The notes beneath the pieces were generated by a model that worked only from the letters and a program-made list of their open reading frames with translations, did not search any database and was not told the DNA's origin. 64,000 nt of DNA from Plasmodiophora brassicae (Eukaryota; Endomyxa; Phytomyxea; Plasmodiophorida; Plasmodiophoridae): assembly GCA_039704465.1 (NCBI GenBank), contig JASFAU010000011.1, positions 1,116,001-1,180,000 of the forward strand, given 5' to 3'. The position numbers and the translations under genes were made by a program. Below, one piece after another: positions 24,092-34,324 of the stretch. Numbering within the stretch: position 1 is the first letter of the stretch; each line of letters begins with the position of its first letter.

Positions 24092-25826
24092 ATGCTGTCG
24101 CCGTTCGAGGCTGCCGCGCACGTCGCTGCCCTGGAGCCGCTCGGCTTGGACGACGTGGGATCGCCGAGGTTCGCTCCTGTCGTCCGGCGCGTTCCGCGCG
24201 CGCTGACGCCGCCCACCCCGTTGCAGATGGATGCGGCAGAGCGCGTCCCTGGAGCAGCTGAAGATGCAGGTCGGGAGCGCGAGCGGGCGCTCGGGCGTGC
24301 GCTGACCAGCCCGGCAGGCGTGCGCCGATGCCATGTCGAAGCACGATGAGTTCGTCGTGGACGAGCTGGTCGGCGCCGGCAAGGTCGGCGTCCTCGTGCA
24401 CCAGCTGCTCGTGCTGGAGGCCTGGCGCGACCACGTCCTTCCGGTGATCGCGGACGACCTCCCCGAACTGTCGTCCATGAAGGCGTACATGCTGGTCGGC
24501 CGCCGCACCCGTATGCATTGCCCTGCCGACCCTGACGTGTCGCAGCTGTACCAGGAGACGACCGTCCTCAGCGTCCTGCAGATCCTGTTCTACCACCGGA
24601 ACGCGGTCGACTCCGTTGCCGACCTGCTCCTCGAGCTGACCGACTACTGCCACCGGCGCCTGACCGCGCTGAACGCCGGGTCGGTGGGCGCCCGAAGCGC
24701 GACCGGCGAGTCTGACGACGACGCTCTGTCGTTTAGCGTCGCAAGGACGGCCCCGGACCCGACCGAGATCCGCGCTGACGAGAACGTGGGCGACCGGGTC
24801 CGCAGGCAGGCGGCCGGCATTGCCTTCGCGTTGGCCAGCGACGCCGTGTCGTTGCTCCGGTTCATCACGGACCAGGTCGACCAGTTGCCCCTGGGCCTGG
24901 TGAACCGCATGGTCAACCAGCAGGGCAGGGCACACACGCGCGCGTGCCGCACCGGCCGCCGATCTGACATCCCCCCACAGACATGGTCGTCTCGCTGGTT
25001 ACCGTCATGGACACGGCCCCGTTTACACGACGCCGCAAAGACGGGAAGGTCGGTGCCCGTGCGGACGCCTCGATACCGGGCTCTACAGCGAACGTGCTTC
25101 CGCTGGCCAGGTGGAGAAGTTCACGGATCAGCAGTGGAAGGTTGTGGAGCGCGGTGAATCGCAGACGTTAACGCGCCTGGAAGGCAACCTGTGGATCGCG
25201 CTCTGCAACTTGATGACGAGCGCCAAAGCGCAGCAGACCTACGAGCTCAACGACACGCGCAAGTCGACCATCATGAAGGTCTGCGCGTCTCGCCGGTACC
25301 CTGTGCTCGCCCCGCTGAAGCGCCTTCCTGTTGAAGTTGCGCCGGTTCTTCAACGAGGTGGTCGTGGATCAGTTACCCGTCCTGGAACCGCTCTGGCGAA
25401 TGGTGGAGCAGCTGGCCATCGTCGACACGAACCCGATGCTGTCGGCAACGCCGTCGTCGCTGCTGGTCGAACAGGTCGCCGAGATACGACAGCGTCTGCT
25501 TGCGAACGATTTCCAGGCCATCGCCAGGAAGCAGTTGGGGACCGTGTTCCGACCCGACAACAATCTTCGTCAGGAGGTCTGTTCAGACAGCAACGCACAC
25601 ACGCACAGACACCACGGCTCGACGTCTGATACCGTGTCGGTAGTTGGGCGCATTCGCCAACCTGTTCGACTCGATGCCCGAATCGACGGAGGAAACGTGC
25701 GGGTCGTGCGGGAAGCCGGCTGAGAACCGCTGCTCCGCCTGCAAGCGCGTGTGGTTCTGCTCCAGGCGCTGCCAGCTGGACGCCTGGCCTGAACACAAGC
25801 TCATGTGTCACCCTCCTGGCAAATAG
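24092..25826 (+). CDS. ZMYND10: Zinc-finger MYND protein 10 homolog, axonemal dynein assembly factor
   Basis: Seven exons, 461 aa (human 440). Introns 24169-24226, 24270-24317, 24925-24980, 25049-25110, 25279-25336 and 25577-25643. Family-typical strings: LVHQLLVLEAWRDHVLPVI, LTDYCHRRLTAL, VSLLRFITDQVDQLPL, LEGNLWIALCNL and LRRFFNEVVVDQLP. The C-terminal MYND finger (about 415-455) is complete: CGSC, CSACKRVWFCSRRCQLDAW, HKLMC. ZMYND10 acts in the cytoplasm with LRRC6 and chaperones to preassemble dynein arms for cilia, so its presence implies a motile flagellated stage. The third intron is GC-AG (24925-24980), required to keep frame. Exon 1 is short, and its splicing restores a conserved Trp. 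Confidence 0.93.
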
Positions 25827-25962
25827 CCAATCACCCAACAGGGACTCTTCATCATTATACGCATTTCTCTGCCATAGTACCGGTTCTCTCTGCAGGCTAC
25901 AGCCAGACGGGTTGGTCAACCAAATGTCAATGTTCGCCCGTGGCAAACCCGCTTCAGTCGGA

Positions 25963-26602
25963 TTACCAATTGCGCACGAGGTATGGTCGCCCGAGACCCG
26001 CGCAATCAGGTGTACCCCGTTTTTCGCGGGTCCGCGAAGCGACGGTCGGCCGGCGAACGTCGAACACATGGAAAGTGCGCGGATAAGTCCGCGGGTGCGG
26101 CGAATCGAAGTCCGCAGCACGGTCCGAGGTTCGCCACTCGACGAGGAACGCCGAGAGCGGGATGACGTCGTCGGCAGCGAGCTAGCGGTCGCCATCGGGC
26201 AACGTAGACGTCGAATGGTCGCGGTCGTTATGCCACGCGTTGTCACTAACGAGTTGCACCTGGTCGGGGATGGCCTCAACCCAGCCACAGTGCCCTGACG
26301 TCCGTCGTCATGGTCAGCGCCCAGTACATTTCGTCGTGCGACGATGGGCCCTTTCCTGGTGTGGCGTCAGACACTGTGGCTGCCTTGATGAAGTCCACGA
26401 TCAGCTGTAACTCGCTAATGATGCTGTCTGGCAGGTCTATTTGGTCACCCCTACCGGCTTCTGTCGCGTCTTCGCTGAATCCGTATGGTAAACTGGCGTT
26501 AGTCCGGTCGTCACCATCGTTTCAGTTTGTCGGACATCATTCCGTCACGCGCGGAGGTGACTGCCGACGATCGACGTACAGGTAGCGCTCAGGAAAGTCC
26601 AT
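25963..26602 (-). CDS. Unrecognised small gene, tentative three-exon model
   Basis: The strongest coding segment is 26492-26300, reading LPDSIISELQLIVDFIKAAT and SSHDEMYWALTMTTD. It joins upstream to an ATG at 26602 (MDFPERYL) through intron 26579-26493 (GTACGT..CAG, with an ACTAAC branch-like motif). The downstream frame, DDVIPLSAFLVEW and FHVFDVRRP, is reached by a 118-nt intron 26299-26182. The sum is divisible by three (144 aa). An alternative ends near 26185 with a 40-nt intron. No family recognised. Convergent with ZMYND10. Confidence 0.4.
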
Positions 26603-26638
26603 CGAATCAGGACAGGTGCAGCCCAACGATCGAGCCAT

Positions 26639-26970
26639 CGTTCCTTTCGAGTGCCAATTGTCTGTCTGCCGACCTGATCACGTTCCAGGACAAGAACGCG
26701 CCGAACGCCCAGCAACCGGTGGCCTCCACAGCACATGACGCCGCCTGTGCCGAATACCCAGACATTCACGGCGCCGTTTCCAGCTTAAGAGCAGCGCTTG
26801 GGTTCCATACGGATCCCTCCGATCCAGGTCATCGTATGATTCACCCTGCAGTGATGCTACGACGTCTGCTATAAACCCCACACTCTTCAGTTGACCCCTT
26901 TCACTGCCAGGAGGACACAGCGATGAACGGAGCCGTCGCCACAAGGGATTCACGAGGCGCCCCAGTTTAA
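26639..26970. other. Intergenic, no gene recognised
   Basis: About 330 bp upstream of the unrecognised gene, ending at the transposon. Short frames only. Confidence 0.4.
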
Positions 26971-27085
26971 GGGCATCTCCAACGCGGTTGCTATTGCTAT
27001 TTCTAACCTTGATAGAACGTTTCTATCCCTCCCACCGCGGACCAAATTGCTATCGATAGGATAGAATGTCCGCGATCCTTGCTAT

Positions 27086-27469
27086 GGGCATCTCCAACGC
27101 GGTTGCTATTGCTATTTCTAACCTTGATAGAACGTTTCTATCCCTCCCACCGCGGACCAAATTGCTATCGATAGGATAGAATGTCCGCGATCCTTGCTAT
27201 TTCGGACGAAATAGCAAGAATTGGAGGTCCGTCGCTACGGAGTTCTAAGCCGATTTGCGCCCCGCATGGTGGCTCCCAAATTAGAGGTGGGGAGCCGGCT
27301 CGGGGGCGGCATTGGCTGGAAGTCGTTTATCACGAGGATCCATTGGATAGCGATAGCGTTTGACAGCTGCCGCGGTGGGTAGCAATGTGTCCGGAGTTTC
27401 TAAGCGGGGCTATTTTTACTTCCGGAGGCCGCGATAGCAATAGAATAGCCCCTAGCGTTGGAGATGCCC
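27086..27469. mobile_element. MITE, internal-deletion derivative of the surrounding Harbinger element
   Basis: 384 bp with both termini of the parent and a TAT target duplication on each side. Its first ~255 bp match the parent 5' end, then it jumps directly (GTTTATCAC to GAGGATCC) to the parent 3' end at about 31203. It sits 115 bp inside the parent, so the parent 5' terminal region appears twice in a row. Confidence 0.9.
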
Positions 27470-27618
27470 TATTTCGGACGAAATAGCAAGGATTGGAGGT
27501 CCGTCGCTACGGAGTTCTAAGCCGATTTGCGCCCCGCATGGTGGCTCCCAAATTAGAGGGGGGGCCGGCTCGGGGGCGGCATTGGCTGGCAGTCGTTTAT
27601 CACCTTCTAGCGAACACG

Positions 27619-28344
27619 ATGGGGCGCGGAGCCGGCTGGAAAGACGACGAGGACTTGAGCCTCACGCGATCGTTCGTTCATGTGTCCCATGACGCAGTCC
27701 TGGGCGCCGACCAGAAGCTGCACGACTTCTGGGACAAGGTCCAGGTGCAGTTCGCGACGTTCCAGCCCGGGACGAAACGCTCGTCAGTCGCGCTGCAGAC
27801 GAGGTGGCGAATCCTGCAACACTCTATTAACAGCTTTTGTGGTTGCTACGAGCAGGCCACTGGCACCTGCGAGTCGGGGCAGAACCAAGAGGGTTACATT
27901 GAGGAAGCTCTCGAGATGTATGCAAGCGCGAATGGCGAACCGTTCGATCATCGCGTCGTCTGGGAGTACTTGCGAAAGGAAGTCCCCAAGTTCGAGGAGA
28001 GGTTGCAGTTCGCGTCTCCGCGCAGCAAGAGGAAGCTTGAGCATCATGACGATGCGTCATCGATTGACCGTTCTGCTGGAACCAAGAAGACGAAACAGGC
28101 AGAAGCTGAGAAGAAATCGTCATCCGATATCCAGAAGGAGTACGTTGCAGAGGCCAAAAAACGCAATCAACTTCTCCAGGAGCAGAACGAGCTGTTCAGA
28201 AACATGCAGCTCGTAACGCGCGCAACGACGTCGACCGAAGGGTTGAGCAGCGCTGCCAAGAGAATGGTATCGATCGCCCAAAAGATCGAGCTTAAGAAGC
28301 TTCTCAACGACGCTGATCAATCGGGGGTGGAGATCGAAGATTAA
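27619..28344 (+). CDS. Harbinger accessory protein, Myb/trihelix-like DNA-binding
   Basis: 241 aa from the ATG at 27619 (MGRGAGWKDDEDLSL). The N-terminal trihelix/Myb-like domain has spaced Trp (W in WKDDED, DFWDKV, RWRILQ). A basic stretch and a long C-terminal coiled region follow (KKRNQLLQEQNELFRNMQL), as in NAM-associated C-terminal domains. In PIF/Harbinger elements this second protein brings the transposase to the nucleus and the ends. The frame is intact. The longer open frame to 27493 is probably not used because it crosses terminal-repeat sequence. Confidence 0.8.
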   Translation: MGRGAGWKDDEDLSLTRSFVHVSHDAVLGADQKLHDFWDKVQVQFATFQPGTKRSSVALQTRWRILQHSINSFCGCYEQATGTCESGQNQEGYIEEALEMYASANGEPFDHRVVWEYLRKEVPKFEERLQFASPRSKRKLEHHDDASSIDRSAGTKKTKQAEAEKKSSSDIQKEYVAEAKKRNQLLQEQNELFRNMQLVTRATTSTEGLSSAAKRMVSIAQKIELKKLLNDADQSGVEIED

Positions 28345-29035
28345 ACGAACTAGTGGTGTACTGTAGTTTTTATTCGTCACAGATGCCCGCCTGCGTTGTT
28401 CCAAATATGCCGGACAAGATCAGCTTCCAAGTTATAGTGCATCCCCTTGTCGCGGATAACCTCATAGCGTTCGAACTTGGAGCGAACGCTATGGCCTTGA
28501 GGAAGAGCCTCTGGACGTGGATGACGTCGGATCACAATGTATGGCTCGGGGTTCATCGGATCCGGCGGCCGGTTCTCGTTCGGCAGGAAGTCCAGGTCAG
28601 CTTGCAGATTCGGATCGTGTCTTTCGTCCTCCACGATCATATTGTGCAGGATCACAGCGGCCGTCATAAGGAGACCGTTCACCTCTCTTTTCCAATACAG
28701 ACTGGCGTATCGGATTATCGCGAACCTGGCCTGGAGTACGCCAAAGGCTCTTTCGATATCCTTCCGAGCTGCCTCCTGGAGTTTCGTGAAGAGGCGGCGC
28801 GCCGGACCTTGCGGATCTGGGATGCTCTTCACGAAGATCTGCCAGTCCGGATATATGCCGTCGGCCAGCCAGTAGGGGACAGTGTAAGTATGACCATTAA
28901 CGCGATACTCGACAGATGGAAACGAGCCGTCGATCAAGGCTGATAGGAACGGCGACCGATGCAGCACATTAATGTCGTTCAACGTGCCAGGGAGACCGAA
29001 GAACATGTGCCATATCCACAAGTCGTGTCCAGCGA

Positions 29036-29155
29036 TGTAACGCCTGAACGGGCGCGTTGGCAAATGGCGCCTCAAATGGCGCCGACGGCAATAAAGTCCG
29101 AGACGACCGCGGACCGACGGCAGTCGGTCAACGCGTGAGTCAGTTGAACCTGACA
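29036..29155 (+). repeat. 5' LTR, 120 bp
   Basis: Starts TGTAACGCC, ends CCTGACA; identical to 30406-30525 by reading. Confidence 0.9.
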
Positions 29156-29222
29156 GTTTGACCGACTGCCGTCGGTCCGCGGTCGTCTCGGACTTTATTG
29201 CCGTCGGCGCCATTTGAGGCGC

Positions 29223-30410
29223 CTGTCGAAAACGCCACGCCACAAACCGTCGGGACTTCTGATGCCACTTCCCCTTCCAACTCAGCTGTGGTCGTCAATC
29301 TCCATGGACTTCATCGTGAAGCTACCAACGTCGCAAGGCTGGGACTCCATTCTGGTGGTGGTTGACAGGTACTCCAAGATGGCGCACTTCATTCCCTGCA
29401 AGGAGACCACCACAGCAGAACAGCTGGCAGACCTGTTTCTCAGCAACGTGTTCCGCCTTCATGGTCTTCCAGACGATGTGACATCTGACCGAGGACCCCA
29501 ATTTGTTTCCAAGTTCTGGCGCCAGCTCCTGGACCGCCTCGGCACCCGTCGCAACCTGTCTTCCGCTCGGCATCCTGAGAGTGACGGCCAGACCGAACGG
29601 GTTAACCAAGTTCTGGAGCAGTACCTGCGATGCTACGTCAACTATCAACAAGACGACTGGGCGCAACGCCTACCGATCGCAGAATTCGCCTACAACAACG
29701 CCAGCCACAGCGCTACCGGTATGTCCCCCTTCATGGCCAACTACGGCTATCATCCCCGCCTCCATGATCTGTGCCCGCGCAAGACCGTATCGTCCAACCC
29801 CACCGCAGACGACCGCGCTGAGTTCCTCCACAAACTTCACGCGGCCCTGCGCCGGAACCTCGAACGAGCGGTGCGATCGATGAAGCACTTCGCGGATCGG
29901 AGCAGGATACCGTGCCCGACATACAAGGCAGGTGATCTCGTCATGCTGCGTAAAGGCGCACTGCAAACTGGCCGACCCTGCGACAAACTGGACGTCACCA
30001 TGCTCGGACCTTACAAGGTAACGAAGGTCGTCAACAAGGTCGCATTCGAACTCGCGCTGCCCGCCACGTGCCGCATGCACAACGTGTTTCACTCGTCGTT
30101 GCTGGAACCATACGTTCCTAGCGTTATTCCTGGGCGTCAACCGGCACCACCAGATCCGATCGTTCTCGAAGGGGAAGATGCGCCGCTGTACGTGGTGAAC
30201 GACATCCTCGATTCGCGATTCCGGAACGGCCGCCTGTTCTACTTCCTCGACTGGGACGGATACCCGGCCTCAGAACGGACTTGGGAACCGGCCACCTCCC
30301 TACGAGGCACCGGGGGACTTGACCGCGCAATCGCAGAATTCCACCGACGCTACCCAGACAAGCCCGGGCCTGGCCGCAGACGTGCCAGGAATAGACCGAA
30401 TCTGATGTAA
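29223..30410 (+). CDS. Integrase-chromodomain fragment of the LTR element
   Basis: Open frame without its own start. Integrase catalytic core: first Asp in SISMDFIVKLP, second in TSDRGPQF, Glu in [14 protein letters not shown]-type module follows (LGPYKVTKVVN), then a C-terminal chromodomain (FLDWDGYPASERTWEPA). That places it with the chromodomain Ty3/gypsy elements, whose chromodomain directs integration to marked chromatin. The zinc-binding N-terminus is missing. The stop codon lies in the 3' LTR. Confidence 0.85.
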   Translation: MSKTPRHKPSGLLMPLPLPTQLWSSISMDFIVKLPTSQGWDSILVVVDRYSKMAHFIPCKETTTAEQLADLFLSNVFRLHGLPDDVTSDRGPQFVSKFWRQLLDRLGTRRNLSSARHPESDGQTERVNQVLEQYLRCYVNYQQDDWAQRLPIAEFAYNNASHSATGMSPFMANYGYHPRLHDLCPRKTVSSNPTADDRAEFLHKLHAALRRNLERAVRSMKHFADRSRIPCPTYKAGDLVMLRKGALQTGRPCDKLDVTMLGPYKVTKVVNKVAFELALPATCRMHNVFHSSLLEPYVPSVIPGRQPAPPDPIVLEGEDAPLYVVNDILDSRFRNGRLFYFLDWDGYPASERTWEPATSLRGTGGLDRAIAEFHRRYPDKPGPGRRRARNRPNLM

Positions 30411-30525
30411 CGCCTGAACGGGCGCGTTGGCAAATGGCGCCTCAAATGGCGCCGACGGCAATAAAGTCCGAGACGACCGCGGACCGACGGCAGTCGGTCA
30501 ACGCGTGAGTCAGTTGAACCTGACA
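30406..30525 (+). repeat. 3' LTR, 120 bp
   Basis: Identical to the 5' LTR at 29036-29155; followed by the AGCGA target duplication. Confidence 0.9.
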
Positions 30526-31429
30526 AGCGACAGCTTCCAGTATCATCGATGTCCCTTTTGCGCCGCGAAATTGCCCCTGCCAGGCTTTGGGACAATTTTT
30601 CCAAACCCAATGATAACAGTCAATGGATCCAGCCATGCCAGGGAAGTTACGACGCGCGTTATCGTCCATGATCCGCCTGAGGTCGTCAACAGTCGGCGAC
30701 CGCAGGTATTCAGGGCCGAATCGTTCGACCACCGCCTCGCAGAATCGAATGGTGCACTCCGCCGCTGTCGATTCGCCAATGCGGACGTACTCGTCAACGG
30801 CATCCGCTGGTAAGCCGTACGCCAGAATTCGGATGACTGCAACCGCTTTCTGGAGTGTCGACAAGCCGGCACGACCAAGCGCATCGTACTTCTGCTCGAA
30901 GTACGGGTCCGTCTCGGTGACGCCGTCGACCACACGTTTAAAGAGTTCCCGCCGCATGCGAAATCGACGACGAAACACCCTGTCACCGTACACAGGGTTG
31001 TCGCTGAAGTAGTCAAGGTAGATGCGAGCGGCGCCAGCTTCACGGTCGCGCTCTAAGTTGGCAGACCGACCGGGCCGCGACCCGCCACGTTTCCTGTCCA
31101 CGCGTTCGGCCTCATCAGCAACTTCGAAGAATGTCTGCGCGTCTTCGATGTCGTCATCGGCCATGTTCGCTCGCAGCATCGTCTGCGCGAACGTCGTCAA
31201 CGGAGGATCCATTGGATAGCGATAGCGTTTGACAGCTGCCGCGGTGGGTAGCAATGTGTCCGGAGTTTCTAAGCGGGGCTATTTTTACTTCCGGAGGCCG
31301 CGATAGCAATAGAATAGCCCCTAGCGTTGGAGATGCCCCAATTTAGAACTGCGCGGGCCCGTTATTCGGATCGGCTTTCAGGGCTCGCGATGGGAGGTCG
31401 CAAACGGGACATTCGCAATCCGGACGACA

Positions 31430-31864
31430 ATGAGCGTGGCCGTTCGATACGCGTTCGTTCTCCTGCTGGCGGCGTCTGTGTGCCTTGCTGAGCAACCGGA
31501 ACGTGACCTGCGCGGACGTCTGACGGGCCTGCTCCAGAGGATCGACAAGGAACGGGTGACGGCGCTGATCAAATCGGCGAAACAGTTCCTGAGCGCGCAG
31601 TACGACCGGGCGTTGCTGGCGCGTGACCGAGTCGCGAACACCCTCGCGGCCAAGTTTCTGCCGGACAACCTTACCGAATCCGAGAAGGCGTCGTTGAAAA
31701 GGCAAGCGATCATCGCTGTAATCGTCAGTTCCGTTGCCGGTGGTGTCGCCGGTCATGTCACCGGCACCTGGCTTCGTAAACGTCTGCGCAAAGTCGCGCC
31801 TCGCAGCAACACGACCGAGTCGGAATCCCCAGTCCCGCCGAACAACGACGTTCCGGCGAACTAG
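31430..31864 (+). CDS. Small secreted or membrane protein, unrecognised
   Basis: 144 aa, single exon, just beyond the Harbinger element. A clear signal peptide (YAFVLLLAASVCLAEQ) is followed by a charged helical segment, a hydrophobic stretch at about residues 93-112 (AIIAVIVSSVAGGVAGHVTG), a basic cluster and a Ser/Pro/Asn tail. It could be a single-pass membrane protein or a secreted protein with a Gly-rich hydrophobic patch. No family recognised. Its place among other putative secreted proteins suggests, without proving, an effector-like role. Confidence 0.6.
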   Translation: MSVAVRYAFVLLLAASVCLAEQPERDLRGRLTGLLQRIDKERVTALIKSAKQFLSAQYDRALLARDRVANTLAAKFLPDNLTESEKASLKRQAIIAVIVSSVAGGVAGHVTGTWLRKRLRKVAPRSNTTESESPVPPNNDVPAN

Positions 31865-32057
31865 CCCGAACTATTGACCTCAGCATGCATCCGCGATGAA
31901 TCGCCTTTGAAGTAAACCCCTGTCCGTTTCTGTAAGCCCTCATCCAGCTTCTATATTTGGGCGGCGTGCGGCGTCGTGCGTTCGTTCGTTTGGCGGGCCC
32001 ACACGTCGCAGACCGCTCTCAGTCAGTCCTGCAGAGGGCGGACGTCGTCGTCGAACC

Positions 32058-32991
32058 TTGCCACTGCCGATTTCGCAATCAATGCCGGACAGCGACCCGA
32101 ACGCCAGGCGCGCGCCACATGCCGGCCGTCTGTTGGTCACCATGGCCCTGCTCACCGGAACGGGGAACGCCCTTGTCATCGTAGCCGCTGTCGACGGCGT
32201 CCGCCACGAGGTCCCCGACGAGAACGCCGTCATGCATTCGTATAAGCTCGCACATGTCGTTAGTTGCGGCCATGGGCTCGGCGTCGACATACGCCTGCCA
32301 ATCAATCTCGCTTCCGACGACCTGGAGCTGCTCGTGCGGTTCATGATCGACGTCGCAGCGGTACGGTTACGTCGGCGCGTCTGTCTCCCTCTGCGACCCC
32401 AAGCACTGATATTGTCACCCGTGCGCGACCAGGTCGAGGACGCGGAGGACTGGATCCGGAGCACGCTGGGGGAGCACCCCAACACTGACCTGGTACGGCG
32501 CCTGCTGTCAGGCGCGCACACGCTCAAGATGCACACGTTCATGATCGCTGTCTGGCTGTTTGTGCCGTTGCCACTTGCAGAACGAGCACCCGGCCTGGCG
32601 CCACTCTGGTCACTACGTCAGCTGCGACTACCCACCCGTCTGACAGTGGGGCCGGATGATGTCGAACCCCTGTAGCGCCGTCTGCTCGTGCGAACTCGTG
32701 CTCGAGCACGTCTGACGAGAGCTCCCTGTATCTAGGTGCACCATCTGTCTGGACGAGTCACACGGCCACGAGGTCACGTTTCGAACGCTGAACCGCTGCG
32801 GGCACCGGTTCCACAAGGAGTGCATCGATATGTGGATACTCAGAGGAGAGCAGCGTCGCTGCCCGAACTGTAACGTCGAAGGCGGCGTTGAACCCTGGGC
32901 TGAAGTACTAAGCGCGAACGGCACCTTCGAACCTCCACAGCGCGTCATCGATCTGGTTGTGTACCAATGGATGGCGCCGCCGGCGGCCTAA
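32058..32991 (+). CDS. SKP1/BTB-like and RING-H2 protein, probably secreted
   Basis: Two exons, intron 32672-32735 (64 nt, GTAGCG..TAG), 289 aa. An N-terminal hydrophobic segment (about 17-36) could be a signal peptide. The next part resembles the SKP1 fold (VDGVRHEVPDENAVMHS, then IRLPINLASDDLELLVRFMID) and matches the same domain in the gene at 35572. Exon 2 encodes a complete RING-H2: CTICLDE, then CGHRFHKECIDMW, then CPNC. The combination suggests an E3 ubiquitin ligase linked to SCF-like machinery; if exported, it could act in a host cell. The start could also be the ATG at 32142. The sequence just downstream (from about 32995) is duplicated at 37.2 and 60.6 kb. Confidence 0.75.
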
Positions 32992-33116
32992 GCGCAGCCG
33001 ATGTCGCGCGCCATGACGATGAATACACGACGCAACGGGTGTAGCACGCCACGATGAGTAACGTTTCTGTAGTGACGACAGTGGGCACGACTAGGTTATA
33101 GGTATATGAGACTCTA

Positions 33117-33460
33117 GAGGTGCAGGCCGGCGCGCAGGAACTCGACAAGGCGGTCACGCGGGACGACATGTTCGACCTGCTTGACGATGTCGTTGACCTT
33201 GACGGCGCCCTTGTCGAGCTCGTCCTGGCCGAACAGGACAATGTTCGAGATGTGGTTGTTCAGGGCGTGCTCGAGCTGTCGCTCAAAGTACGGATTGCGC
33301 TTCTGGATCATCTCGGCCTTGATGCCCGCGCGGCACAGCTCGCTCAGGACCCGCGCGCATCCGATCCACAGACAGGTCGCCGCCGACCGACGCCACCAGC
33401 CCCTGCACGTACGTCGCCTGAATGGCACCCGTTGCCGATTCGGCCCGATCCCATTGCTTG
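33117..33460 (-). pseudogene. Third, fragmentary copy of the HisRS 3' end
   Basis: Matches the last exon of the HisRS genes at 60.7 and 37.3 kb (anticodon-binding domain: [18 protein letters not shown], then [14 protein letters not shown]) plus about 120 bp of downstream sequence. It has a small insertion near 33350 that breaks frame, and homology stops near 33460. No promoter or upstream exons. Confidence 0.85.
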
Positions 33461-34324
33461 CCAAGCGGTGCTCGATGAAGCGACTGGGATCCCCGTCAGG
33501 TCTGTCCAATCTGTATCGTCGTACCGGTAGACGAACAGTCGTCGTCGATGTCGGCGGTCCTGCCCGTGGGGAAGTCCCCGGCTTTGGCAGTAGCTAGAAA
33601 ACAGTGCCACTGCGGTAATCCAGTTCTGTCAGCGCTGTGCGGAAATCCAATTCGGCCATTCGCCTGGCCTTCGACGTTGCCATCGGCGTGCGCCCCTCAG
33701 CGCCAGTGCCCGGCCACAAATGTTCATCCGCCTTTCCTGCGCTGACTTGGAATATCCGGCTGTCTGTACACGTGTCATCTGGCCCTACTCATCGAATGGT
33801 TGCGTACAGACGTGCCGGAACGCCTGGGATACGAACAACATCAGCGCCACGCCACGGATCGACGGATGTGAAGGTGCAGCCTGACCCCAGAGATGTGGTT
33901 GTTCGCACCATGAACAGGGCGCGGAACTCGTTGATGACTAGGGGCAGTTCAGCGGACGCAGGCCTGGATCAGATGCGGCACAGCGTCTGCGCCGCCGGAT
34001 CATGTGCTGTTACCGCCAGCGCATCACGTGCTGACCCCAACAGGACAGGAGGCAGTCGTGGAACGCGCGGTCTACTCATGGCTGATCATCCGAGCGCGCA
34101 TCGGAATGACAACGAGAAGCCAGCTGGCGGTGCCGTCGTCCATGGACCATGGTGCACCGGGCGCGCAAAACGAGTCCACGCGCGTCATTTCGCGCACTCC
34201 CGCGGAGTTCAGCTTCGATTTTAGTGAAACCAGCAACTTGCCCAGATTGCGACACGTTCTTCGCAATTGCAGACGAACAGTGGCACTTACGGCACCACGA
34301 ACAGGCGTCCTGTTTCTGATTTTT
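33461..34324. other. No gene recognised; diverged dispersed repeat
   Basis: No coding signal. The last part (about 34080-34390) resembles 44520-44800, for example GCGCAAAACG, CTTTCCAACGGTACC and GGTGGCTCAAAC in the same order. An old interspersed repeat family is likely. Confidence 0.45.

Larger units (their letters stand above)
29036..30525 (+). mobile_element. Short-LTR Ty3/gypsy chromovirus remnant (integrase-chromodomain only)
   Basis: 1490 bp bounded by identical 120-bp LTRs (TG...CA) and a 5-bp target duplication AGCGA (29031-29035 and 30526-30530). The internal part has lost gag, protease and reverse transcriptase. Just inside the 5' LTR lies a 66-bp reverse-complement piece of the LTR itself (29157-29222). 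Identical LTRs and a clean duplication show a recent insertion that arrived already deleted, presumably mobilised in trans. Confidence 0.88.
28377..31212 (-). pseudogene. Harbinger DDE transposase, split by an LTR element
   Basis: The N-terminal half is at 31212-30531 and the C-terminal half at 29035-28377; the LTR element and its 5-bp duplication lie between. The reading frame is otherwise open on both sides and would rejoin in frame, so this was an active-looking gene of about 445 aa before the insertion. DDE_Tnp_4 features: the first Asp in GSIDCYHWVWK, the second in GTLNDINVLHR, the catalytic Glu in DIERAFGVLQARF and the family signature HNMIVEDE. It can no longer give a full product. Confidence 0.88.
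26971..31338. mobile_element. PIF/Harbinger DNA transposon with two later insertions
   Basis: The termini are inverted repeats of GGGCATCTCCAACG (26971 and, inverted, ending 31338), typical of PIF/Harbinger. The element carries the two expected genes in opposite orientation: a Myb/trihelix-like accessory protein and a DDE transposase. It is interrupted by its own deletion derivative (27086-27469) and an LTR retroelement (29036-30525). Flanks are TAA and CAA, so the 3-bp target duplication is imperfect. Confidence 0.88.

Noticed and set aside
22845..24935. 696-codon minus-strand frame
   Set aside because: Shadow of ZMYND10, the membrane protein and RING gene; no domain, Arg/Ala/Gly-rich.
25827..25962. 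Minus-strand extension of the unrecognised gene through the ZMYND10 3' end
   Set aside because: The alternative frame stays open but is antisense to ZMYND10 exon 7 and lacks any family signal.
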